Assembly: GCF_019175285.1 (NCBI RefSeq)
Contig: NC_056523.1
Location: 188,404,755 to 188,468,754 of the forward strand
Source: Sceloporus undulatus
Lineage: Eukaryota; Chordata; Lepidosauria; Squamata; Phrynosomatidae
Length of the DNA: 64,000 bases
Reading direction: 5' to 3'
A program made the position numbers and the translations under genes. The notes under the pieces were generated by a model. It did no database searches, was not told the origin of the DNA, and saw only the letters and a program-made list of their open reading frames with translations. How positions within the stretch are numbered: the first letter of the stretch is position 1; each line of letters begins with the position of its first letter. Shown piece after piece: positions 12,410-21,530 of this stretch.

Positions 12410-13064
12410 TCTCGCGAGATATCGCTCCTACTTCCCGCGAGATTAACACGGACCCATGAAAGCGAGACCTCTCGCGAAGTTTGGGTGACGTCACTTCTGG
12501 GGTGGGTGGCGAGGCGGGAAAACAAGGGCAGCTGTGAGGAGGAAGTGAAGTCTCTCGTCACTTACTGCCTCCGCGCCAGGTATCGCGATACTTTGCGCGA
12601 GAACTGAGGCGAAAGGTTCACGTGGGAATGGGATGGGGGAAATGAGAAAGGTTCAAATCATGACTATCGTTTTTTCCCTAAAGATTCACAACCACTGATC
12701 AGGGAGATCGTGCCGTTGCCCATAATTCGAAATTACTTGATTTTTTTTAAAAGCTCTTCCATGACGGTTGGAAGAGACGAGTTCGCATACTGACGCGGAA
12801 GGAAAAACTCTCGCGAGACTTTGCGAGCCCCCAAGTCTAAACGGCGAGCGCAGGGTTCGGCAATCTCGCGAGAGCCGAGGATGACGTCATGCGGAAGACT
12901 CAAGCAACTCAGTTGTGTGCTGTGGGGCGTCGCGCGCCGAGCTCGTAGCGAAGTCTCGTGTGACTTCAACTCATGCTGAGGGGGAGGTGTCGAGTGGATT
13001 GTTCAGCAGTTTTGGGACTTCCGCTGGCGTACTCTCGCGAGATTTAGCTTGAACTCTCGCGAAG
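12410..13064. promoter_or_regulatory. Cluster of TCTCGCGAGA (BANP/CGCG-element) sites
   Basis: Perfect TCTCGCGAGA palindromes at 12410-12419, 12809-12818, 12864-12873 and 13033-13042, and TCTCGCGAAG variants at 12470-12479 and 13055-13064. Partial CGCGAGA sites flank them (for example near 12250, 12294 and 12435). BANP is known to bind unmethylated TCTCGCGAGA and activate CpG-island promoters of essential genes. Confidence 0.85.
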
Positions 13065-13110
13065 TTTGATTTCGTTGTAAAGAGAGACTGTGAGGGAAGG
13101 CATTAGCACA

Positions 13111-13294
13111 GTCGCCCTTCCAAGGCCTGAGCGAAGGCTCTCGTTTTAGCCCCTGCCTCGCTGTTTTTAAGGCTCAACCCCCCTTGTTTTTGATATTATA
13201 TAATTGATTTGGAAACGTAACATACCAGACAGTTATAACAATGCACTGTCCCCTCATTTACTTATTGGTTATTGATACAGAGAGAGCTCACATG
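13111..13294. other. AT-rich edge of the CpG island
   Basis: No gene or repeat recognised. Confidence 0.4.
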
Positions 13295-13440
13295 TTGTAT
13301 TTCCACAAAATCCTAGAGCTGGGAGAGACCCTGAGGGCCCTCCAGCCCAGCCCCCTTCTGCCATGCAGGAAGACACAAACTCCTGGCAGATGCCAAGCCA
13401 GACTCCTAAAACCTCCAAAGGAGGAGACTCCACTTTCAGA
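13295..13440 (-). mobile_element. CR1 LINE 3' fragment
   Basis: Minus-oriented CR1 tail: AGAGCTGGGAGAGACCCTGA and CTTCTGCCATGCAGGAA are the complement of the usual 3' end. Confidence 0.8.
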
Positions 13441-13554
13441 TGCAAGCATTGGACTATGGCTCTGGAGATGACAGTTTTGAATCATGGCTCCAGTGTGTAA
13501 ACCATTCTCCGAAGAGGCCATCCACAGATGCTGGCAAAATGTTGGGAATAAACT

Positions 13555-13735
13555 CTTCTAGAACATGGCCACAGGGTCCAAAAAACCCACTGGGTGGCCC
13601 TGCCCAAGTCACTCAGCCTCAGGGGAAGGCAACGGCAAACCCCCTCTGAACAAACCTTGCCAAGAAAACCCCATGAGAGGTTCACCTTAGGGTTGCCATA
13701 AGTCAAAAACAACTGGAAGGCACACAACAGCAACA
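13555..13735 (+). mobile_element. tRNA-derived SINE, 3' part
   Basis: Shows GGCAACGGCAAACCCCCTCT, CTTGCCAAGAAAACCCC and a CATAAGTC..AACTGGAAGGCACA tail, shared by many copies in this window (16495, 20755, 33820, 35315, 39225, 55115, 60825, 61975). Confidence 0.85.
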
Positions 13736-13779
13736 AACTGTTTATATAATTAACATTAACAGCCTAAGATATGCGGAGG

Positions 13780-14475
13780 CCACATGCTACTAGCAGAAAC
13801 AAAGACCTGGAACAGTTACTAAAGAAGGTCAAGGAGGAAAGTGCCAAGGTTGCTGAACATTTAAAAAAAAACCAAAAGATAATGAACACAGAAGATCAAC
13901 AAGAATCAGTCCCAGATAACGTGAAAACTCAGAAGTTCCCATAATTTGGTTCAAATATTGATCACAATGGAGACTGCTGTCAAGAAGTCAGAAGACGGCT
14001 GGGATTGGGAAAGGCAGTTATGAAAGAGCTGGACAAGATCCTAAAGTGTAAAAGATATAAATCTGAGCACTCAAGTGAGGATAGTCCAAGCCCTTGTATT
14101 TCCCATCACCATCTACGAATGTGAAAGCTGGACACGGGGGGAAAACTGTTAGAAAATAAACTCATTTGAGATGTGCTGCTGGTGAAGAGTGCTGAAAATA
14201 TACTGAATAGCCAAGCAGACAAAATGGGTTCTAGAACAGCTGAAGCCCAAACTGTCCCTGGAAGCCAGGATGACTGAAGTGATGCTGTTGTAATTTAGCC
14301 ATAACATGAGGAGAAATGAATCATTAGAAAATGCAATTATGCTAAGAAAGGTATGGGATAGGAGAAAGAGAGGAAGACCACATGCCACATGCTTAGATTC
14401 AATCGAGGAGGCTACAGCCCTGGGCCTGAGTCTGCAGGACCTAAGCAGAGAGGTTGATAGTTGACAGGAGGGCAG
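13780..14475 (+). mobile_element. RTE-BovB LINE fragment, longest copy
   Basis: Plus-strand copy reaching further 5' than the others. It includes the region equivalent to DGDC...IKRRL, the AAAGCTGGAC (ESW) segment and the RKRGRPHA C-terminus. Several breaks in frame, so old. Confidence 0.85.
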
Positions 14476-14514
14476 TTAACCATATATAATATATACATAC
14501 ATATATCCCTTACT

Positions 14515-14670
14515 CCAGTGAGCACAAGGTGGCTCTTCTCCTCCACAATTTATCTCCACAACAACCCTATGAGGGAGCCCAGGTAAGAAACAATGATGGG
14601 TGTACCATTACTTAGGACTCAAACCTGGATCTCTCCCACAGTCCCCATTTGACAAGGACAGTTACAATTT
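14515..14670 (-). mobile_element. tRNA-derived SINE fragment
   Basis: CCACAACAACCCTATGAGGGA and GGACTCAAACCTGGATCTCTCCC are typical of the minus-oriented SINE body with a degenerate B box. Confidence 0.55.
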
Positions 14671-14754
14671 GTTCTCTGTCATCCTGCTTTGTCAGCTGTT
14701 TAAAGCAGCACATATTCTCTTTCATCCCACTTTCCCCATTTGTCACCAGCTTAT

Positions 14755-14995
14755 TTCAGTTGATGCAAGCTGAGCTGAGACTGCCAATTCTGCACTCAAC
14801 TCAGTGAAGGTAAAGGTGGGTGCTGAGTCTTGCCCTTCCCTGCGGCCTCAAGCAAAAGAATACTGCCACAGCCTTTCTATCTTGTCTGTTCTTCATTGAT
14901 AAATTTTGTCATCTTGACCACACTGATGTTATTTGGCCACATATGTCCCAATTTTCATGTGTGAAATGTTGGCGGGTATGACCTCCCAGTTCTCC
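14755..14995. repeat. Unclassified dispersed repeat, copy 1
   Basis: Shares TTTTGTCATCTTGACCACA and TTGGCCACATATGTCCCA with 23755-24125 and 20265-20345. No terminal repeats or coding seen. Confidence 0.6.
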
Positions 14996-15229
14996 GCCCA
15001 ATCCTAAGTGTTACACCACAGTGGCTGATATAATCTGACAGGCACATCCCCATGCACTACAGTCTATCCAGTGAAACATACAATGGTAACAGACACCATA
15101 CTGTCCCAGAACATATAGTATAGTATAGTGGTATGCTTGCTTAGTACATCCTCTTGAGACTGCTCAGGCCAGCGCATGTTCTCTTGGAAGCAAGCCACGT
15201 CTCATAAGTGCACATCAAGCTGACAGGAA

Positions 15230-15330
15230 TCATGACTCTCCAGATGTTTTGGGAGTGTAGTTCCCAGCGTCCCTCAACACTGGCAGGGGTACTAATAACA
15301 TTTGGAGGGCTGCACACCTGCTCTAAAAGG
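15230..15330. repeat. Short hAT-like MITE relic
   Basis: CTCCAGATGTTTTGGGAGTG faces an inverted partner (AACATTTGGAGGGCTGCAC). The same common motif recurs at 21722-21860, 22640-22745, 28800-28925, 37670-37790, 38275-38400 and 48199-48310. Confidence 0.45.
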
Positions 15331-15384
15331 TGAAGGCCTAAATCCTGTTGTTTGTCCTAACTAGAGAAAGGTCAGTATAACACT

Positions 15385-15590
15385 ACACTGTTATGGTGCT
15401 ATTATTCTACTTGAACCGCAGCGGCTGCTTCCTGTGGAATTCTGGGGTTTGTAGTTTAGTGAGGCCTAAGAGCTCTTTGGCTGAGAGTTCTAACTACCCT
15501 TATTCTCTAAACTGCAAATCCAGGATTGCTCAAGATGCAGCAATTAAGTAGCATAATAGTGCTATAACAATGTAATGTGACATTAAAATT
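15385..15590. mobile_element. Foldback MITE (TTGTAGTT family)
   Basis: TTCTGGGGTTTGTAGTTTAG and the inverted CTAAACTGCAAATCCAGGA, with outer inverted segments (GTGCTATTATTCTACTT and AGTAGCATAATAGTGC). Confidence 0.7.
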
Positions 15591-16490
15591 AGACTCGTTC
15601 AATTTAGGGGATTTATCTGTGTCTTGACCAATTCAACTGATTTGATTCAATTCAGTTCAACAACTGATTCAGTAATTCAACAATTTATTTGAATAGGTCT
15701 TCTCTAGTGTGGACTAACTGACAGGATGCCAGCCAATGTGTGGTATTTCAGTGTATGGAAAGGTACTGAGGTAGAACCAACCTTAGCATCTAATTTTGAA
15801 AATCATGATTCCCATCCTGCTGTAGGCAGTAGAAAGAGACTTTCATTTTTATATCTGAGGAGGTTTTAAAACCTGGGTATCCATCTCCAACCATTCTCAG
15901 GACTACAGCAGGAGATAAAAGGATTAAATTTCTTATCTGTTCTGAATCCTCCATTCCACTTGCATTTTTGTTAAAATTTGCATGTTTCATGTTAGAGGCA
16001 TTTAACCTCATATATTCTTAGACTCCAAGTCACAGCTGTAATATTTCGAACTACTGGTAACTCTTGTACCAACCCGGTATGTGCAATCCAGTTTGAGCCT
16101 GAAATCCAGTGCATTCTTACCTATACAGTAGAGAAACATTCATTACAATGTTTAGAATCGGGCTATGTGGCTCTATTTCTGTGCACGTTTATTTGAGAAA
16201 AATCACTTCTGTGCAAAAGATAGAAAAATAGGATTCCTGGGGGCATGGGTCTCAGTAAATACTTGCAGGAGCAGATTACAAATCTAAGCAATCTTTCCCA
16301 CTTTCAGTCAGATCATCAGTTCCTGGACACTTCATTGGGCAACCAGATTTGTTCTATGGCCCACAGATGTCTGTACCTTAAAATAATGTACAGTTTAATG
16401 TACCAGAAGACTGTTGTTTTTGGTGCAACAGATTAACCCAACTACCTGCCCTCCTCCCACAGAAATTGTTATCGATCTAGAGATAGATAT
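15591..16490. other. No gene or repeat recognised
   Basis: Unique AT-rich sequence. Confidence 0.35.
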
Positions 16491-16494
16491 CTGT

Positions 16495-16730
16495 TTTTGT
16501 GTGCTTTCAAGTCATGTCTAACTTACAGCAATGCTAAGGTGAACCTATCACAGGGGTTTCTTGGCAAGATTTGTTCAAAGAGTATTTGTTTTTGCCTTCT
16601 TCTGAGTATGGGAGAGTGTGACTTGCCCAGTATTACCCAGGGGGTTTCCATGGCTGAGCAGGGATTCAAACCCTGTTCTCCAGAGTTGTTGTCGCTCAAA
16701 CTACTACACCATGCTGGCTCACAGAAACAG
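16495..16730 (-). mobile_element. tRNA-derived SINE, near full length
   Basis: Minus-oriented: starts GTGCTTTCAAGTCATGTC, includes TTTCTTGGCAAGATTTGTTC, and ends with the tRNA-like head (GATTCAAACCCTGTTCTCC, ACTACACCATGCTGGCTC). Confidence 0.85.
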
Positions 16731-17447
16731 ATATGATCTGACTATAATCCATATATTAGGTAATCAAAGTATACTAGTGGCTGATGCTGTCATCTCTACA
16801 TTTGCTTACCAGGACTTCATTCCCTTGAGCACATTCAGACTATAAACTCTGAATGGATCAGTCACAAAATAAAATACACTACTGTTCTTTTTCTCAGACA
16901 AAGGATCAGGCTGGACATGTGCCTCTATGTGAGCTACATATGTTGAAGTCTCTGCATATTTGCTACTGAGACTCGGGAAATCTATATTGTAGTTTCCACC
17001 AAGCCATAAAACCTGCTAGGCAACCTTGAGACAATCCCTGTCTTCCATGGAGTTTGTGTGTTTGTATGTACCTGTTGACTTATGGTGACCCCATGAATTT
17101 CATAGGGTTCTCTTAGGCAAGGAATACTCAAGAGGTAGTTTTGCCAGTTCCTTCCTCTGAAATCTAGCCTACACAGGCTTGCCATTTCACGCTGGTGGGT
17201 GGGACTTTCCCGCCCCCTGGGGGGCGTGCCCGGTCCCGTCCCGCCCCCGCCCCCGCGTGGCTGCCCAACTCTGAGCTCCCAGGGCTGCTGCCTGCCTTCT
17301 ATAGAGTGCTGCCATGGAGCAGCAGCAACAGGACGACTGAACCCATCAGGGGCGGGGTCTGCTGCACTGCCCTGCCTCTATTGGCCAGCCCTCTGCTTCC
17401 TTATTTGGGCAACATCCGAGCAGGGAGGAATTTGCATTCAGGCGAGC

Positions 17448-17630
17448 TGCTTCCCCCTTTTTCTCTTTCCCCTCCTTCTCTTCTTCTTGTTATTCCGTTT
17501 TTTTCTTCTCCTCCTCTTCCCCTCCTCTTCCTCCTCTCCTTTTTCTTCCTTTCTTCCCCCTCCTCATCTTCTTTTTCTCTTTCTTCCTCTCTCTAAGCCC
17601 CCCTCCTCTTCTTCTCAGGGGTCCAGGGCT
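17448..17630 (+). repeat. Polypyrimidine (CTT/CCT) tract
   Basis: Almost pure C/T for about 180 bp, with imperfect CTTCTTC units. Mirror-like and possibly triplex forming. It explains the long F/L/S-rich open frames there. Confidence 0.95.
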
Positions 17631-17784
17631 TCTCAAGGCTTTGCCCCCATTAGAATAGAAAAAAGGCTTTGGATCCGTCGCATAAATCCCTCCTAAGTTG
17701 AGACATACCTGGGAAAAAGAGGGGGCGAGGGGCTTGGGGGGGTTGGAGGGGGCAAGGAAAAGGAGGAAGGGGGGAATTGCTAAG

Positions 17785-18015
17785 AAGGCTTGGGAGTGGG
17801 AAATGTAGTTTGCAATGGCACAAGGGGCTGCCTGTGGTCTTGCAAATGCTATGCCTGCTTGGAAGTGGGAAATGTAGTTTTCAATGGCACAAGGGTCTGC
17901 CTGTGATCTTGCAAATGCTATGCCTGCTTGGAAGTGGGAAATGTAGTTTGCAATGGCACAAGGGTCTGCCTGTGATCTTGCAAATGCTATGCCTGCTTGG
18001 AAGTGGGAAATGTAC
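17785..18015 (+). repeat. 69-bp tandem repeat, about 3.3 copies
   Basis: Unit GGAAGTGGGAAATGTAGTTT... recurs every 69 bp with few differences; each unit holds GGAAATGTAGTTTGCAATGG. It lies inside the hAT element. Confidence 0.93.
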
Positions 18016-18479
18016 TTGTAGAATTAGGGGGGGGATGTTTGGCCAGAAAGAGAAGTACATTTCAGCCTTCTGTCTAGGAATAATGCCAAAATGTCCTCCA
18101 TTTTGAGCATGCCTAAGAAACATGCATTTATATTAACATTTTTAAAAAAGCATCAATTTTTTCATGTGTCCTCCATTTTTAAAAATGTGTCCTACATTTG
18201 AAAATGTGGCCCTACATTTGTCCCAGTTTGGAGGTCCTGCCTTATGGCAACCCTAAGCCTACAGCACCTGGTATTTGTCAGTGCTCTCCCACCAAAGAAA
18301 TCACCAGGGATGACCTCGCTTAACTGTCAAGATCAGATAGGATCTGGTGCCTTTAGGATATGTAGGCCTCCATGGAGTTTACTCAGATAAATATGCAGAG
18401 GAGGCTGCCCCATCTGTTTTCAAGCAGGAGTAGAAATCACACAACCCTCCAGCTATTACTGAATTATAGCTCACAAGAT

Positions 18480-18905
18480 TTCTTAACATTTCCTATGCTA
18501 GGTAGGGGCCGTAGGGCCAATGGGGAATTTCCAGTCTATTCAGCTTTCTAGTCTATTCAGGTCATTTTGAATTTTGATCCTGTCCTCTGGGGTATTTGCT
18601 ACTCCTCCTAATTTGGTGTCCTCTGCAAATTTGATGAGTATGCCCCCAATTATTTAATCCAAGTCATTGATAAAGATGTTGAATAGCACTGGGGCCAGAA
18701 CAGAGCCCTGTGGGACCCCACTGGTCACTTCTGTCCAGGGTGAAAAGGAGCCATTGTGGAGCAACCTTTGGGTCCGGCCAGCCAACCAGTTACAAATCCA
18801 TGTAACAGTTACCTTGTCTAGCCCACATTCTACAAGCTTGTTTGCATGAATGTAATGGGAAACCTTGTCAAAGGCCTTACTGAAATCAAGATATACTGTT
18901 TCAGA
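18480..18905 (-). mobile_element. CR1-type LINE fragment, reverse-transcriptase region
   Basis: The minus-strand translation carries the KAFDKV-like start, [18 protein letters not shown]-like and KFADDTKLGG-like stretches of a CR1 RT. Truncated at both ends. Confidence 0.85.
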
Positions 18906-18995
18906 ACTGGCAAAACTACCTCTTGCCTAAGAAAACCCTATGAAATTCATGAGGTTACCATAAGTCGACAGGCTACTTGAACGTACACAAACACA
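18905..18995 (+). mobile_element. 5S-derived SINE 3' tail
   Basis: TTGCCTAAGAAAACCCTATG and CCATAAGTCGACAGGCTACT match the inverse of the 3' half at 17050-17160; it ends in a CA run. Confidence 0.7.
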
Positions 18996-19139
18996 CACAC
19001 TTGGCCTGTAAGAGCTGTCTATATTATAAGAGAAGCATTATCTGATGTCTGAATATCAACCAGCAGGGGGCAGCAAAACACTAGCCGAGCCAGGCAACCC
19101 ATTACCAAAAAAAGTGGCTGAGTTACAGGATAGGGTTCA

Positions 19140-20265
19140 TAATAGAGTTGGAGAGATCTCATGGGCCATCTAGTCAAGGCCCCTCCCTGCTCAGTGCAGG
19201 ACCTCCAGGTAAAGCATCCCTAGCAGATAGCTTTCCATACTCTTTTTGAAGAAGTCCAGAGAAGGAGACCCATCAACACATTTGGTTTCACTCCAAACAG
19301 TGATTACAGTCAAGTTTCTTCTAATGTTCAATCAAAATCTATTCTCCTGTAACTCCAACCCATTAGACTTGTTCCTACCTTCTGAGGCAACAGAGAACAA
19401 GCCTGTCCCCTCCTCTCTGTGGTATTTTAACAAGTGCAATCATGTCACCCCTCAGTCTTTACCAAAATGAGCATACCCAGCTCCAACCTTTCCTCATATG
19501 TTTTGTTCTCCATAACTCTTATCTTCTTCATTGCCCTTCACTGAACTTGCTCCAGCTTGACTATATCCAACTTAAAATGAGGTGCCCAGAACTAAACTCA
19601 CTACTCCAGATGAGGCCTAACCAGCTCAGAATATAGTAGGACTGTTACTTCACTGAACCTGGAAATTAACCTTCTATTAATGCATGCTAAAATAGCATTT
19701 GCCTTCTTTGCTGCTGGGTCATGTTTAGTTTGATCAACAATAATCCCAAAGTCCTTTCACATGTAGTGGTGCTGAGCCATATAACCCCCATTCCTTATAC
19801 CTATGCATGTGGTTTTTGTGGCCTAAATGCAGAATTTCACATTGGTCTCAATTGAATTTCATTTTATTATTTTCTGACCAATTTTTTAGTTTATTTAGGT
19901 CCTTTTCGGTTCTGTTCCTATCTTCCAATGTGTCAGCCATCCCTCCCAGTTTTGTATCATCTGCAAATTTGGTAAGGATTCTCTCCACCCCATCATCTAA
20001 GAAGCAGATAAAAATGCCGAAGAGTAATGGCGCTAGGACAGACCCCTAAGTCACTTCACTTGACACCTCCTTCCAGTGTGAAGTGGAGCCACTGAGGATG
20101 ACTTTTTGAGCATGGTTTTCCCACCAGTTATGGATCCATCTGATAGTTTTCCCAAGTATTCCACATTTAATCAGTTTGCCAGTCAAGACACAATGGGGGA
20201 TTTTATCAAGTGTGTTGCTGAAATCCAGATAAATGACATCTACAAGGGTCTTCCTCCTTGAAAAC
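19140..20265 (-). mobile_element. CR1 LINE, 1.1 kb, RT to 3' end
   Basis: Minus strand: VDVIYLDFSNTLDKIPHCVL and IHNWWENHAQKVILSG, then TKFADDTKLGG-like sequence, then the conserved 3' region to the CR1 terminus near 19140. Several frame breaks; an old copy. Confidence 0.88.
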
Positions 20266-20345
20266 CTTTGACATTTTGACCAGAGTTTGACTTTGTTTGG
20301 CCACATATGTCCTCGAATTCTTCTATGAAATGTTGAAAAGTATGA
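20265..20345. repeat. Unclassified dispersed repeat, fragment
   Basis: CATTTTGACCAGAGTTTGAC and GGCCACATATGTCC link it to 14755-14995 and 23755-24125. Confidence 0.5.
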
Positions 20346-20677
20346 TGCACTGCTAATTTAATGAAATCCCTCACAGAAAGTAAACCCCTCACAGGTGAGA
20401 ATTCTCTACCTCAGTAGAATAGGCCTTCTAGGAGCTATGAGGTGATCCTCATGAGCCTGGAAGGGCTATAATGTCCTCTTTTTCTCCTCTGAGACTGAGA
20501 AGGAGGCTTCTTCCTGCACTCAGAGAGGGAGAGAGTGTGTTATCAGCACCAGGACTAGCAAAATCTCCCAGGCTGCATCTCTGTTTACCCCTAGGCTTAA
20601 GGCCTCTTTACTGAGTGACCCAAAGAAATTATAAACAGCTAAATGTGGGTTGTAAAAGAAACTAGCATACATATAAG

Positions 20678-20727
20678 ATTATCTTTACAGTTTCAATTCT
20701 ATATACAGTTGAAATTGTAAAGATAAT
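20678..20727. repeat. Short hairpin, 19-bp arms
   Basis: ATTATCTTTACAGTTTCAA (20678-20696) pairs with TTGAAATTGTAAAGATAAT (20709-20727) with one mismatch and a 12-nt loop. Confidence 0.8.
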
Positions 20728-20754
20728 TTTTTGACACCCTGTTTGTTGTTTTAT

Positions 20755-20985
20755 TGTTCTGTGCCTTCAAGTCATTTCCGACTTTGGGCGACACTAAGGT
20801 GAACCTATCATAGGGCTTTCTTGGCAAGTTTCTTCAGAGGGGGTTGCCTTGGGCGTCTTGTGAGGCTGAGAGAGTGTAACTTGCCTAAAGTCACCCAGTG
20901 TGTTTCCATGGCCAAGCCAGGATTCAAGCCCTGGTCTCCCAGTGTCCTAGTCCAATGCTAAAACCACTACACCATGCTGCCTCCC
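20755..20985 (-). mobile_element. tRNA-derived SINE, near full length
   Basis: GTGCCTTCAAGTCATTTCCG head in minus orientation, CTTTCTTGGCAAGTTTCTTC body, and the B-box-like GATTCAAGCCCTGGTCTCC. Confidence 0.88.
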
Positions 20986-21032
20986 TACTACAGGACACCC
21001 TGTACATTAGGTACAGGGAGCCTAGGTATTGG

Positions 21033-21520
21033 GGGGCCTGGTGGTGCAGTGGTTAAAAATGTTGGTACTGCTGCCATACCATTGTGAGTTTGATCCCAGA
21101 AAGTTCCAGGCTGACTCAGCCTTCCATCCTTTCATAGGTTGGTAAAATGAGTACCCAGCTTGTTGGGGGCAATTGGCTTACAGATTGTAAACTGCTTAGA
21201 GAGTGCTGAGTTTACTATGAAGTACAGTGGTACCCCGGGTTACGAAAATAATCCGTTCCGCGGCGCCCTTCATAACCCGAAATCTTTCGCAAGCCGAAAA
21301 AGCCATAGGCGCTAGCGCTGGAAGCCGCGATTTGGTGCGAAAAAGCGCCGAAAAGCACCAAAAAATTTTTTCGTAAGCCGAAAAAAAACCCGTAACCCGG
21401 AACAGTTTTTTCCTATAGAATTTTTTCGTATCCCGGAAATTTCGTAACGCGGTGCTTTCGTATCCCGGGGTACCACTGTAGTATAGAAATGTAAATGCTA
21501 TTGCTATTGCTGTGCATGCA
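21033..21520 (+). mobile_element. tRNA-derived SINE (TATTGC-tailed), split by a mariner
   Basis: Starts GGGCCTGGTGGTGCAGTGGT with a tRNA-like A box and GAGTTTGATCCCAG B box; body AAAATGAGTACCCAGCTTG; tail GCTATTGCTATTGCT after the mariner. The flanks rejoin cleanly once the insert is ignored. Confidence 0.8.
21225..21478. mobile_element. Young Tc1/mariner-type MITE
   Basis: Inverted ends CAGTGGTACCCCGGG with TA on both sides (21223-21224 and 21479-21480). Many intact CpGs in an otherwise CpG-poor region indicate recent insertion. No transposase. Confidence 0.93.
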
Positions 21521-21530
21521 GTTATAAGAA

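Larger units (their letters stand above)
11755..13110. promoter_or_regulatory. CpG-island promoter, probably bidirectional
   Basis: A GC- and CpG-dense block in an otherwise AT-rich, CpG-poor window. It holds BANP-type CGCG palindromes, two TGACGTCA CRE palindromes (12486-12493 and 12882-12889), ETS-like sites (GGAAGTG at 12541, reverse GCGGAAGT at 13017-13024) and a YY1-type CCGCCATCTT. There is no TATA box at an obvious position. A first-exon-like donor on the minus strand (12130/12129) shows that at least one transcript leaves leftwards. The nearest plus-strand coding sequence is bmb, 10 kb away; whether it uses this promoter is unknown. Confidence 0.85.
17174..18255 (+). mobile_element. 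1.08-kb non-autonomous hAT carrying a GC-rich promoter-like module
   Basis: Ends CAGGCTTGCCAT and inverted TAGGGTTGCCAT, flanked by perfect 8-bp duplications AGCCTACA (17166-17173, 18256-18263). Parts in order: GC-rich segment with GGGACTTTCC, several GC boxes, inverted CCAAT and CArG-type CCTTATTTGG (about 17205-17450); a 180-bp pyrimidine tract; a 69-bp tandem array; and an AT-rich tail (18060-18235) homologous to the interior of the hAT copies at 5371 and 58556. No transposase. Confidence 0.85.
17050..18372 (-). mobile_element. 5S-rRNA-derived SINE, split by a hAT insertion
   Basis: The two flanks (17050-17173 and 18256-18372) are one minus-oriented SINE. The right part (CTCCCACCAAAGAAATCACC, GATCAGATAGGATCTGG) corresponds to the complement of 5S rRNA; the better copy at 40328-40545 shows the 5S match clearly. 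Confidence 0.75.

Noticed and set aside
11737-12459. 240-codon plus-strand open frame and several overlapping frames in the CpG island
   Set aside because: Stop-poor because of GC content; low-complexity P/R/G composition, open in several frames on both strands, no family resemblance.
17195-17696. 133- and 165-codon open frames
   Set aside because: They arise from a polypyrimidine tract (L/F/S/P runs) inside a hAT element.
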